A DNA stretch of 5,725 bases from an uncultured Ruminococcus sp. (GTDB lineage Bacteria > Bacillota > Clostridia > Oscillospirales > CAG-272): the NCBI GenBank assembly GCA_902778205.1, contig CACYWX010000224.1, positions 1-5,725 of the forward strand. The letters run 5' to 3'. Each line of letters opens with the position of its first letter. The stretch's first letter is position 1. A program made the translations under genes and the position numbers. This document shows positions 1 to 5,611 of this stretch, piece by piece. A model generated the notes under the pieces. It saw only the letters and a list, made by a program, of their open reading frames with translations. It was not told the DNA's origin and did not search any database.

Positions 1-1
1 C

Positions 2-88
2 GGCTCAGGGCTCTGCCCCGAGACCCCGCGACCTTTTTGGAAAAGGTCGATCCAAACTTTTGGACTGTTTTGCGACAACTCCCTCTTT
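2..88 (+). repeat. Dispersed palindromic repeat, left copy
   Basis: This stretch aligns without gaps, in inverted orientation, to bases 5612-5698: by eye 75 of 87 positions are identical, and a 25-base core (28-52) is perfect. The core contains a 9-bp stem (29-37 with 41-49) closed by a TGG loop. A smaller GGGC/GCCC stem (8-11 with 15-18) is kept in both copies although its loop differs, which suggests the structure matters. The copy begins at the window edge and may extend further left. It carries no coding potential and no transposase. It resembles the short dispersed repeats seen between genes in Oscillospiraceae genomes; that family assignment is from memory. It lies just upstream of clpP and could act as a weak transcript end for whatever lies upstream. 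Confidence 0.8.
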
Positions 89-177
89 TTCCTAAAACTT
101 CGGCCGGGAGCGCTTCTCCGTTCCCCGATAAGTCAAGAATCGATCTATATACAGCGTATCATTAAGGAGGTATTTCC

Positions 178-762
178 ATGGCACTGGTCCCGATGGTCGT
201 GCAGCAGACCAATCACGGCGAGCGGTCCTACGACATCTATTCCCGACTGCTCAACGAACGCATTATTTTCCTCGCCGACGAGGTCAACGACGTGACCGCG
301 TCCCTGGTGGTAGCCCAGCTCCTGTATCTGGAGTCCGAGGACCCCGACGCGGACATTTCCCTCTATATCAACTCCCCCGGCGGATCCGTCACGGCGGGTC
401 TGGCCATCTACGACACCATGAACTTCATCAAGTGCGACGTCTCCACCATCTGCGTGGGCATGGCCGCCTCCATGGGCGCGTTCCTTCTGTCCTCCGGTGC
501 GAAGGGCAAGAGACTGGCTCTTCCCAACTCCGAGATCATGATCCATCAGCCCTCCGGCGGCTCCCAGGGTCAGGCCACCGACATCCAGATCCAGGCCGAG
601 CACATCCTGAAGATCAAGGACCGCCTGAACCGGATCCTGGCCGCCAACACCGGCAAGCCCGTGGAGGTCATCGCCGCCGATTGTGAACGGGACAATTTCA
701 TGACCGCCGAGGAAGCGCGGGAATACGGCCTGGTCGACAAGGTCATCGCAAATCGGGGGTAA
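178..762 (+). CDS. clpP: ATP-dependent Clp protease proteolytic subunit ClpP
   Basis: Encodes the serine peptidase of the cytoplasmic ClpXP protease, which forms two stacked heptameric rings and degrades proteins unfolded and fed in by ClpX. At 194 residues it has the normal full length. The N-terminus (LVPMVVQQTNHGERSYDIYSR) is typical of the family and forms the axial entrance loops. The catalytic triad is visible: Ser98 in GMAASMGAF, His123 in MIHQPSGG and Asp172 in ERDNFMTAEEA. The oxyanion-hole region NSPGGS lies at 65-70. The ATG at 178 is favoured by a strong AAGGAGG (164-170) seven bases upstream. clpX follows after four bases, so the two are surely cotranscribed. The tig gene that often precedes clpP in Firmicutes is not in the 177 bases visible. 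No convincing CtsR operator or sigma-A promoter was found in the leader. Identification is secure. Confidence 0.98.
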   Translation: MALVPMVVQQTNHGERSYDIYSRLLNERIIFLADEVNDVTASLVVAQLLYLESEDPDADISLYINSPGGSVTAGLAIYDTMNFIKCDVSTICVGMAASMGAFLLSSGAKGKRLALPNSEIMIHQPSGGSQGQATDIQIQAEHILKIKDRLNRILAANTGKPVEVIAADCERDNFMTAEEAREYGLVDKVIANRG

Positions 763-766
763 GCAT

Positions 767-2065
767 ATGGCATCGACTCGGAACGGCTCGAAGCTGCGGG
801 TGGAGCGCAACTGCTCCTTCTGCGGCCGCAGCGAATCGCAGGTGGAATTCCTGATTCCCAGCCCCACGGGGCTCTATATCTGCGACAAGTGCATCGACGC
901 CTGCAACGACATCATTTTCGATCACCTGAACGACCGGGAGGCCGAGCCCCTGTCCGATCAGAAGCTCCCCACGCCCGCCGAGCTGAAGGCCACCCTGGAC
1001 GAGTACGTCATCGGGCAGGACAAGGCGAAGGTCGCCCTCTCCGTGGCGGTCTACAACCACTACAAGCGGCTCATCAACCGGGAGGGCGCGGAAAAGCGGA
1101 AGACCCGCCGGAAGAAGGACGACGACGGGACGCCCGCTCAGGAAGAGGTCGAGATCCAGAAGAGCAACGTGCTCCTCATCGGTCCCACCGGCGTGGGCAA
1201 GACCTTCCTGGCCCAGACTCTGGCCAAGACCCTGAACGTGCCCTTCGCCATCGCGGACGCCACCACCCTCACCGAGGCCGGCTACGTGGGCGAGGACGTG
1301 GAGAACATCCTGCTCCGTCTGATTCAGGCCGCGGACTACGACATCGAGCTGGCGGAGCGCGGGATCATCTATATTGACGAGATCGACAAGATCTCCCGCC
1401 GGTCCGAGAACCGCTCCATCACCCGGGATGTGTCCGGCGAGGGCGTTCAGCAGGCTCTTCTGAAGATCCTGGAGGGCACCGTGGCCAACGTTCCCCCTCA
1501 GGGCGGCCGGAAGCACCCCAATCAGGAGTTCATTCAGATCAACACGGAGAACATCCTGTTCATCTGCGGCGGCGCCTTTGACAATCTGGACCAGATCATC
1601 GAGGCCCGGAAGGGACAGACCTCCATCGGCTTCCGCTCCGACATCAAAAAGAAGGAAGAGAAGCGGGCGGACGGGATCTTCAAGGACGTCTCCGCTCACG
1701 ACATCGTGAAGTACGGTCTCATCCCCGAGCTGGTGGGCCGTCTCCCCGTCATCGTGGGGCTGGAGAATCTGGACGAGGACGCTCTGGTGCGGATCCTCAC
1801 CGAGCCGAAGAACTCCCTGGCGAAGCAGTACAAGGAGCTGTTCCGGATGGACGGCGCGGAGCTGGAGTTCACGCCCGAGGCCATGCGTGCGGTCGCTTCC
1901 CTCGCCATCGAGCGGAACACGGGCGCCCGCGGCCTGCGCTCCATTCTGGAGGAGACCATGACGGACATCATGTTCGCCCTGCCCTCCCGGAAGGACGTGG
2001 CGAAGGTGGTCATCACGGAGAACTGCGTGCGGGACCACGCGGAACCGGAGTATGTGCTGAAGTGA
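767..2065 (+). CDS. clpX: ATP-dependent Clp protease ATP-binding subunit ClpX
   Basis: Encodes the hexameric AAA+ unfoldase that recognises tagged substrates and threads them into ClpP. The 432 residues show, in order: a C4 zinc-binding domain (Cys16, Cys19, Cys39, Cys42); Walker A GPTGVGKT (139-146); pore-1 loop GYVG (172-175); Walker B IIYIDEID with Asp204/Glu205; the pore-2 region around 218-228; an RKH loop (248-250); the ClpP-docking tripeptide IGF (287-289); the arginine finger Arg325 in VGRLP; and the sensor-2 GARGLR (386-391). All functional residues are present, so it should be an active ClpP partner. The ATG at 767 lies four bases after the clpP stop; its Shine-Dalgarno sequence is a modest GGGGGT (755-760) inside the end of clpP, suggesting translational coupling. 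The linker between the zinc domain and Walker A carries a charged stretch (about residues 103-131) roughly 17 residues longer than in the E. coli and B. subtilis proteins as remembered. Confidence 0.98.
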   Translation: MASTRNGSKLRVERNCSFCGRSESQVEFLIPSPTGLYICDKCIDACNDIIFDHLNDREAEPLSDQKLPTPAELKATLDEYVIGQDKAKVALSVAVYNHYKRLINREGAEKRKTRRKKDDDGTPAQEEVEIQKSNVLLIGPTGVGKTFLAQTLAKTLNVPFAIADATTLTEAGYVGEDVENILLRLIQAADYDIELAERGIIYIDEIDKISRRSENRSITRDVSGEGVQQALLKILEGTVANVPPQGGRKHPNQEFIQINTENILFICGGAFDNLDQIIEARKGQTSIGFRSDIKKKEEKRADGIFKDVSAHDIVKYGLIPELVGRLPVIVGLENLDEDALVRILTEPKNSLAKQYKELFRMDGAELEFTPEAMRAVASLAIERNTGARGLRSILEETMTDIMFALPSRKDVAKVVITENCVRDHAEPEYVLK

Positions 2066-2085
2066 TTCCTTGCTGAATCCCTGTC

Positions 2086-2126
2086 AACCGGTACGGTTTT
2101 TGAAAAATCGTGCCGGTTTTTTATTT
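2086..2126 (+). terminator. Intrinsic terminator of clpP-clpX
   Basis: The inverted repeat 2086-2095 / 2109-2118 pairs over ten positions with one G-T pair. The stem can continue inward through GTTTT/AAAAT, leaving a very small loop. It is followed by a T-rich run (2117-2122, then ATTT). It starts 20 bases after the clpX stop codon and separates the clp operon from the sigma-factor operon. Confidence 0.9.
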
Positions 2127-2131
2127 GGGTG

Positions 2132-2160
2132 CGTTACTTTTCGTGGGACGGATCCGTCTA
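2132..2160 (+). promoter_or_regulatory. Candidate ECF-type promoter of the first sigma operon
   Basis: A CGTTAC element (2132-2137, proposed -35) and a CGTCTA element (2155-2160, proposed -10) are 17 bases apart and sit 30 bases before the start codon of the first sigma gene, directly after the clpX terminator. A CGTC-type -10 is usual for ECF sigma factors, many of which activate their own operon, so autoregulation is plausible. The -35 is only a loose match to the AAC-containing consensus, so this is a pattern-based guess. Confidence 0.45.
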
Positions 2161-2190
2161 ATGGAGTGAAGGGATGAAAGGAGGGGACGT

Positions 2191-2835
2191 ATGGAGAGGA
2201 CGATCCTTGAAAAGATTCCGCCGGGGACGGATGAGCGGGACGAAAGAACGGACCGAGGGGAAGGTCTTTTCGCGGAGGACGCGGAGATTCTGGACCGGTT
2301 CTTTGCACGGGACGAAGGGGCCATCGGTATCTGCCGGGACAAATACGGAGGGCGGTGCCGGGCTGTGGCGGAGAACATTCTCGGCTCCCCGGAGGACGCG
2401 GAGGAATGCGTCAGCGACACCTGGCTCCGGGCATGGAGAGCCATACCGCCCCAGAGGCCGCGCTTTCTTGGAGCATGGCTGGCCGCCGTGACCCGGAGAC
2501 TGGCGCTGGACCGGTACAAGGCCGAGACAGCGGAAAAGCGGGGCGGAGGAGAGATCCGTCTCTGTCTGGACGAGCTGGCCGACGCCGCGGGGGACGGGGA
2601 TCCGTGGAATACGGAGGAGGACGCCCGGGAGAGACTCCGGGACGTGCTGAACCGGTTTCTGGCGGGAGAGAGGCCCGAGGCGCGGCGGATCTTTCTCAGA
2701 CGGTACTGGTACGCCTGCTCCGTGGCGGAATGCGCGCGGAGAGAGGGAAAGAGCGAGGCTGCGGTGAAAATGTCCCTGAGCCGGACGAAAAAGAGGCTGA
2801 GGGCGTTTCTCGAGAAGGAGGGGTTTTCGGTATGA
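2191..2835 (+). CDS. ECF-type RNA polymerase sigma factor (first pair)
   Basis: A 214-residue sigma-70 family protein of the extracytoplasmic-function type, which would direct RNA polymerase to a small set of promoters when released from its anti-sigma factor. Region 2 covers about residues 31-112, with a SPEDAEECVSDTWLRAWRAI core-binding and -10 recognition segment (66-85) and an RRLALDRYKA end. Region 4 covers about 150-207, with YWYACSVAECARREGKSEAAVKMSLSR forming the helix-turn-helix that reads the -35 element. Regions 1 and 3 are absent, as expected. About 28 charged residues precede region 2, somewhat more than usual; the start at 2191 is nevertheless supported by AAAGGAGGGG (2177-2186). 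The RRYWY...SVAE pattern is that of a sigma class common in Oscillospiraceae. The stop codon overlaps the start of the next gene as ATGA, indicating coupled translation with its probable inhibitor. Its target genes cannot be read from this window. Confidence 0.92.
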   Translation: MERTILEKIPPGTDERDERTDRGEGLFAEDAEILDRFFARDEGAIGICRDKYGGRCRAVAENILGSPEDAEECVSDTWLRAWRAIPPQRPRFLGAWLAAVTRRLALDRYKAETAEKRGGGEIRLCLDELADAAGDGDPWNTEEDARERLRDVLNRFLAGERPEARRIFLRRYWYACSVAECARREGKSEAAVKMSLSRTKKRLRAFLEKEGFSV

Positions 2836-3707
2836 AGAACCATGAGCTGTTGTTTGACGTTCTCGGGGAGATCGATCCCGCGCTTATAGAGGAGGCCGGG
2901 GTTGAGGCGTCGGAGGATCTGCCGCGCGGGAGAAAACGGGGGATCCGGCCTGCGGTGCTGGCGGCGGCGGTACTGGCGGTGGTTCTTTTATCCACGGCGG
3001 CGGCCGCGGGGGTGTTTTCGGGCAGGATGCGGGTCCGGATCTACACGGAGGAGGAGAACGAGAAGCTCGGCGGCATACGGAACGAGGTTTACCGCATGAT
3101 CCTCGACGACTGGTCCGGGTACGCCGTTCTGCCTCAGGACGTGACGGAGGAGCTCCGGAAGCTGCACAGGCCGGACCCCGACCCGAGTGGACGGGCGGAT
3201 ACCCGATCCTCGAAGGAAAGAGCCGACGCCGGGGAGATACTTCTCTTCGAAAGCTGGAACGCCGCGGCACAGTGGCTGGACTGCGGGATGCTCACCCACG
3301 GCTGGCCCCTGTCGGAATACATGCCCGACGGCGTCAAGGTCTGGTACAACAACGGCGAGGGGTACCGGGGCATCGAGAATGTCGGGATCCACGGGCAGTT
3401 TGCGGCTGGAGACTTCCACTTTTTCCTTGACGCCTGCATCCCCCTGAACGAGGAGGCCGTCGGCATCTACAACGGAGGGCTCGCCACGTACAAGGCGTAT
3501 GGTTATCCGGAGGTGGTGACGGAGGAGTGGATCAGTCCTCAGGGCTTTGAAACGACGATTGTCACCACATCGGACAACGCCCGCGGCGGATGGATGTCCA
3601 ATGCGCACTTCATCCTCAACGGCGTGGTGTACAGGATTTCCGTATTCGATCCCGATTTCGACACCGCCGCGGCTCATGTGCGGGAGGTCGTGGAAGGGCT
3701 GGCGTGA
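2832..3707 (+). CDS. Probable membrane anti-sigma factor with extracytoplasmic sensor domain (first pair)
   Basis: The 291-residue product probably binds the sigma factor encoded just upstream and responds to an outside signal. A short cytoplasmic tail contains LLFDVLGEIDPALIEEA (6-22), a pattern remembered from partners of this sigma class. A basic stretch RGRKRGIR (32-39) and one membrane helix (about 40-61) give an N-in/C-out topology. The outer part holds FESWNAAAQWLDCG (139-152), IPLNEE...IYNGG (203-216), AHFILNGVVYRIS (258-270) and a C-terminal VREVVEGL, all shared with the partner of the second sigma factor. No HxxxCxxC zinc anti-sigma motif is present. The ATG at 2832 has AAGGAGGGG (2815-2823) eight bases upstream and overlaps the sigma stop; the open frame extends further upstream inside the sigma gene, but without reason to use it. 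The anti-sigma role rests on context and topology; I do not recognise a named domain. Confidence 0.82.
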   Translation: MKNHELLFDVLGEIDPALIEEAGVEASEDLPRGRKRGIRPAVLAAAVLAVVLLSTAAAAGVFSGRMRVRIYTEEENEKLGGIRNEVYRMILDDWSGYAVLPQDVTEELRKLHRPDPDPSGRADTRSSKERADAGEILLFESWNAAAQWLDCGMLTHGWPLSEYMPDGVKVWYNNGEGYRGIENVGIHGQFAAGDFHFFLDACIPLNEEAVGIYNGGLATYKAYGYPEVVTEEWISPQGFETTIVTTSDNARGGWMSNAHFILNGVVYRISVFDPDFDTAAAHVREVVEGLA

Positions 3708-3787
3708 GGCGGGAGGAGGAGGGATGCGGGGCGCAGCGCTTTTATGAGACTGTTGTATTGCGTCTCAATTTCTCGATTGCGTATCAG

Positions 3788-3840
3788 GTGCTCCCCCTCA
3801 TCCGACCCTTCGGGCCACCTTCTCCGCCCAAGGGGGAAGG
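3788..3840 (+). repeat. Dispersed palindromic element with terminal hairpin
   Basis: The segment begins CTCATCCGACCCTTCGGGCC-like and ends in a strong hairpin: CCTTCTCC (3818-3825) pairs with GGGGAAGG (3833-3840) around a seven-base loop, with one G-T pair. A smaller CCC/GGG fold lies in the CCCTTCGGG part. Short elements of this build are scattered between genes in Oscillospiraceae, as remembered. Its right arm is also the beginning of the first copy of the 55-base direct repeat. Confidence 0.6.
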
Positions 3841-3887
3841 CTCACTGTGTGCGGCGGAACTTCGTTTATGAAGCAGTTTCCGTGGAG
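3833..3887 (+). repeat. 55-base direct repeat, copy 1
   Basis: Identical to 3965-4019 at 54 of 55 positions; the only difference is A at 3875 against G at 4007. The unit can fold on itself: CGGAACTTC pairs with GAAG...TTCCG around a GTTTAT loop, leaving a four-base bulge, and the one variable base lies in that bulge. The following 77 bases (3888-3964) are also related to the sequence after copy 2 but far more diverged, so the whole is a tandem duplication with a 132-base period. Confidence 0.9.
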
Positions 3888-3964
3888 TAATGATCCTGAT
3901 TGATACTCTGCAGTAACCGCTTTGCAATGATTTTTGCCGCACGATATGTGGCTTCCCCCTGGGC

Positions 3965-4019
3965 GGGGAAGGCTCACTGTGTGCGGCGGAACTTCGTTTA
4001 TGAAGCGGTTTCCGTGGAG
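3965..4019 (+). repeat. 55-base direct repeat, copy 2
   Basis: Second copy of the unit, starting exactly 132 bases after copy 1. Its first bases also form the right arm of a hairpin, CTTCCCC (3952-3958) with GGGGAAG (3965-3971) around a CTGGGC loop. The bases after it (4020 to about 4083) still show recognisable matches to 3888-3950, for example CTCT..GCAG.AACCGCTTT against CTCT..GCAG..CCGCTTTT, but with many substitutions and small gaps. Confidence 0.9.
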
Positions 4020-4084
4020 GTTTTATGACCAAGCCTCTATGGCAGCCGCTTTTCGCCGGTTTCTGCTGCACATACGTGATCGGT

Positions 4085-4112
4085 CTGTCGCATGAACCGA
4101 CAGTCTTTTTTT
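4085..4112 (+). terminator. Candidate intrinsic terminator before the second sigma operon
   Basis: CTGTCG (4085-4090) and CGACAG (4098-4103) form a six-base-pair stem with a seven-base loop, followed by TC and seven T residues (4106-4112). The stem is short but the T-run is good. It lies 20 bases before the proposed -35 of the second sigma promoter and would stop transcripts coming through the repeat region, isolating the second operon. Confidence 0.6.
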
Positions 4113-4131
4113 ATAAATTTGTTCCGATCCC

Positions 4132-4159
4132 TTCACAAATCCGGGCCCGGCTCCGTTCT
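4132..4159 (+). promoter_or_regulatory. Candidate ECF-type promoter of the second sigma operon
   Basis: TTCACA (4132-4137, proposed -35) and CGTTCT (4154-4159, proposed -10, followed by ATA) are 16 bases apart. The CGT start of the -10 is again the ECF style, consistent with self-activation by the sigma factor encoded 45 bases downstream. The spacer contains a perfect ten-base palindrome, CCGGGCCCGG (4141-4150), placed where a bound regulator would block polymerase. An alternative -35, TGAAAC at 4165-4170, was set aside because it has no -10 at a suitable distance. Confidence 0.4.
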
Positions 4160-4166
4160 ATAACTG

Positions 4167-4182
4167 AAACGTGATCACGGTT
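4167..4182. promoter_or_regulatory. Palindrome in the leader of the second sigma operon
   Basis: CGTGATCACG (4170-4179) is a perfect ten-base palindrome, and the symmetry resumes with AA/TT outside one mismatched pair, giving about 16 bases. It lies between the proposed -10 and the ribosome-binding site (AAAGGAGG, 4193-4200), a place where an operator could act. No regulator is identified, and a palindrome of this size can arise by chance. Confidence 0.3.
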
Positions 4183-4204
4183 CATCACCCGGAAAGGAGG
4201 ATTT

Positions 4205-4699
4205 ATGGAAGACGGATTTGATTTCGAGGCGTATCTGGAGGCCGGAGCCGGAAAGCTGATCGGGTACTGCGCCGCCGTGGTGGGTCCCACAGACGCGGAG
4301 GACGCCGCTCAGGAGGCTTATCTGCGGCTCTGGCGGAATCTGGACCGCCTGCCGAACACAGCCGCCGCCAACGCTTTTCTGTACAAGACGGCCTTCCGGA
4401 TCTGCGTTGACCTGCTTCGGGCAAGGAAGCGCTTCCGGGAGCCGGAGAGACCGATCCAGCCCGGCGATTCCCTGTCGGAGCGCATGACGGAGGCCCTTAT
4501 AAAACTGTCTCCCGCGGACCGGGCCGTGGTCTGGTGCCGCGTGGTGGAGGAGGAGGACTACGGGGAGATCGCCGCGAAGTTCGGGAAAAGCGAGGCATGG
4601 GCCAGAAAGCGGTACTCTCTGGCGAGAAAGAGACTGCGGGCGTCACTCGGGTCCGCGGAGGCATACGGAAAGGAGGCGGAGGAGAATGGCGGATTATGA
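4205..4699 (+). CDS. ECF-type RNA polymerase sigma factor (second pair)
   Basis: A compact 164-residue sigma-70 family protein of the extracytoplasmic-function type. Region 2 covers about residues 8-76, with GPTDAEDAAQEAYLRLWRNL (27-46) and a FRICVDLLRARKR end that would melt and read the -10 element. Region 4 covers about 95-148, with LSPADRAVVWCRVVEEEDYGEIA followed by KFGKSEAWARKRYSLARKRLR as the helix-turn-helix. The linker is short, as expected. It differs from the first sigma factor in length, region 4 sequence (LSPADRAV rather than RRYWY) and N-terminus, so the two are members of different classes rather than a recent duplication. The ATG at 4205 is preceded by AAAGGAGG (4193-4200). 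The gene overlaps the next one by 14 bases, consistent with coupled expression with an inhibitor. The target regulon is unknown. Confidence 0.92.
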   Translation: MEDGFDFEAYLEAGAGKLIGYCAAVVGPTDAEDAAQEAYLRLWRNLDRLPNTAAANAFLYKTAFRICVDLLRARKRFREPERPIQPGDSLSERMTEALIKLSPADRAVVWCRVVEEEDYGEIAAKFGKSEAWARKRYSLARKRLRASLGSAEAYGKEAEENGGL

Positions 4700-5609
4700 T
4701 CCTCTGGACGGATATTTGAAGGACACCTTCGCCCGCATGACGGAGGGGACCGATCCCGGCCGGGTTACGGCCTCCGTGCGGGAGAGGATCGGAACGGAGA
4801 GGGAAAGGAATCGGGGTGACAGAATGAGACATCACAAAAGGCTGACCGTTCTGCTGGCGGCGGCGGCGGTTTTGATTCTGCTGACCACGGCGGCGGCCGC
4901 GGCGGTCATGGCGGTACAGGCGAGGATGAAAATCGAGACGAAGCCTCCGGAGTCGGTGGAATTCCGGGAAGGAAAAGAAGAGGTCATGGTCTATTACGAC
5001 GTGACGATGGAGGAGCACACCGGGTCCCTGATCCTCTCCGACGAGGTCATGGCCGCCTTTGAAGCCCTCAATCCCCGGGGCGAGAATTCGGAGACGCCCT
5101 CCCAGTATATCGAGGAAGGGTCGGTCATCCCCTTCGACAGCTGGCAGGATGCGGCGGACTGGCTGGACTGCGGTCTGCTGGTGAATCCGGAGCTGGGAAC
5201 CCTGCCCAACAAGAACCATGCGCTGTATGCGGACTATTTCTTCGACGAAGAAAGCCATAACCGCCACGTCAGCATCAGCGGCACCCATTCCTATCCGGAC
5301 GCAAAGGAAAAGATCCACGTCGATGCCTTTATCCCCCTGAATGACGAAACATGGGAAATCTACAACGGGGGCGTTGCCGTGGTGGTGCACAACAATCCGG
5401 AACCGGGTGAAGCGGAGACTGTGTCCGAGACGCTGTTCACTTCGCTGGGGGATGAGGCGGCGCTGATCTTCACGCCCGCGGACAGCGGCTTCTGGTCCAT
5501 CACCGCGCATTTCACCCATGAGGGCATCATCTACCGGGTCTCCTTCTGGACGGACGACCGGGAAGGAGGGGAAGACGTGATCCGCCGGGTGGTGGAGGGC
5601 ATGAGGTAA
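4686..5609 (+). CDS. Probable membrane anti-sigma factor with extracytoplasmic sensor domain (second pair)
   Basis: The 307-residue product probably restrains the sigma factor whose 3' end it overlaps. A cytoplasmic segment of about 50 residues (DPLDGYLKDTFARM near 5-18, then charged) has no zinc-binding HxxxCxxC motif and no visible similarity to the tail of the first partner. A basic patch (RMRHHKR, 46-52) precedes one alanine-rich membrane helix (about 53-77), giving an N-in/C-out topology. The outer part carries FDSWQDAADWLDCG (150-163), IPLNDETWEIYNGG (216-229), AHFTHEGIIYRVS (274-286) and a final VVEGM, matching the first partner block by block. Cys162 is the only cysteine in the protein. 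The start at 4686 has AAAGGAGG (4669-4676) nine bases upstream; a second ATG at 4824 would remove the cytoplasmic part and lacks a good ribosome site. Anti-sigma function is inferred from context and topology. Confidence 0.83.
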   Translation: MADYDPLDGYLKDTFARMTEGTDPGRVTASVRERIGTERERNRGDRMRHHKRLTVLLAAAAVLILLTTAAAAAVMAVQARMKIETKPPESVEFREGKEEVMVYYDVTMEEHTGSLILSDEVMAAFEALNPRGENSETPSQYIEEGSVIPFDSWQDAADWLDCGLLVNPELGTLPNKNHALYADYFFDEESHNRHVSISGTHSYPDAKEKIHVDAFIPLNDETWEIYNGGVAVVVHNNPEPGEAETVSETLFTSLGDEAALIFTPADSGFWSITAHFTHEGIIYRVSFWTDDREGGEDVIRRVVEGMR

Positions 5610-5611
5610 AC

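Larger units (their letters stand above)
3708..4204 (+). other. Non-coding region between the two sigma operons
   Basis: I see no credible gene here. From left to right it holds: a purine-rich run directly after the stop codon (about 3708-3723); a TGAGAC/GTCTCA inverted repeat (3745-3750 with 3762-3767, 11-base loop) that is a weak candidate end for the first sigma operon but lacks a T-run; two imperfect copies of ATTGCGTCTCA (3757-3767 and 3776-3786, one difference); a hairpin repeat; a 132-base tandem duplication; a terminator candidate; and the promoter region of the second sigma operon. The reverse strand stays open over most of the duplication, but this reflects the repeat and its 44-codon period rather than a supported protein. 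Confidence 0.75.

Noticed and set aside
131..153. CtsR-like half site (AGTCAAGAA) and a TATATA -10 candidate upstream of clpP
   Set aside because: Only one half site of the CtsR direct repeat is present, and no acceptable -35 lies 16-18 bases before the TATATA.
743..2038. Long open frame on the minus strand across clpX
   Set aside because: It is the mirror of a GC-rich real gene; the product resembles no protein and its counterpart on the plus strand is unmistakably ClpX.
2355..2831. Upstream in-frame extension of the first anti-sigma gene inside the sigma gene
   Set aside because: The clear sigma factor is read in another frame here, and the ATG at 2832 has a strong ribosome site and the usual ATGA overlap.
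3724..3747. Seven-codon open frame after a purine-rich ribosome-site-like run
   Set aside because: Too short to support, and the purine run is explained by local composition; no attenuation structure follows it.
3833..4019. CRISPR array
   Set aside because: Only two 55-base copies, and the intervening sequence is itself related to what follows copy 2, so this is a tandem duplication.
3784..4071. 95-codon minus-strand frame with an internal repeat (HKRSSAAHSEPSP twice)
   Set aside because: The repeat comes from the 132-base duplication, which happens to be 44 codons long. The start would be GTG with no ribosome site, and the end runs through a dispersed hairpin element.
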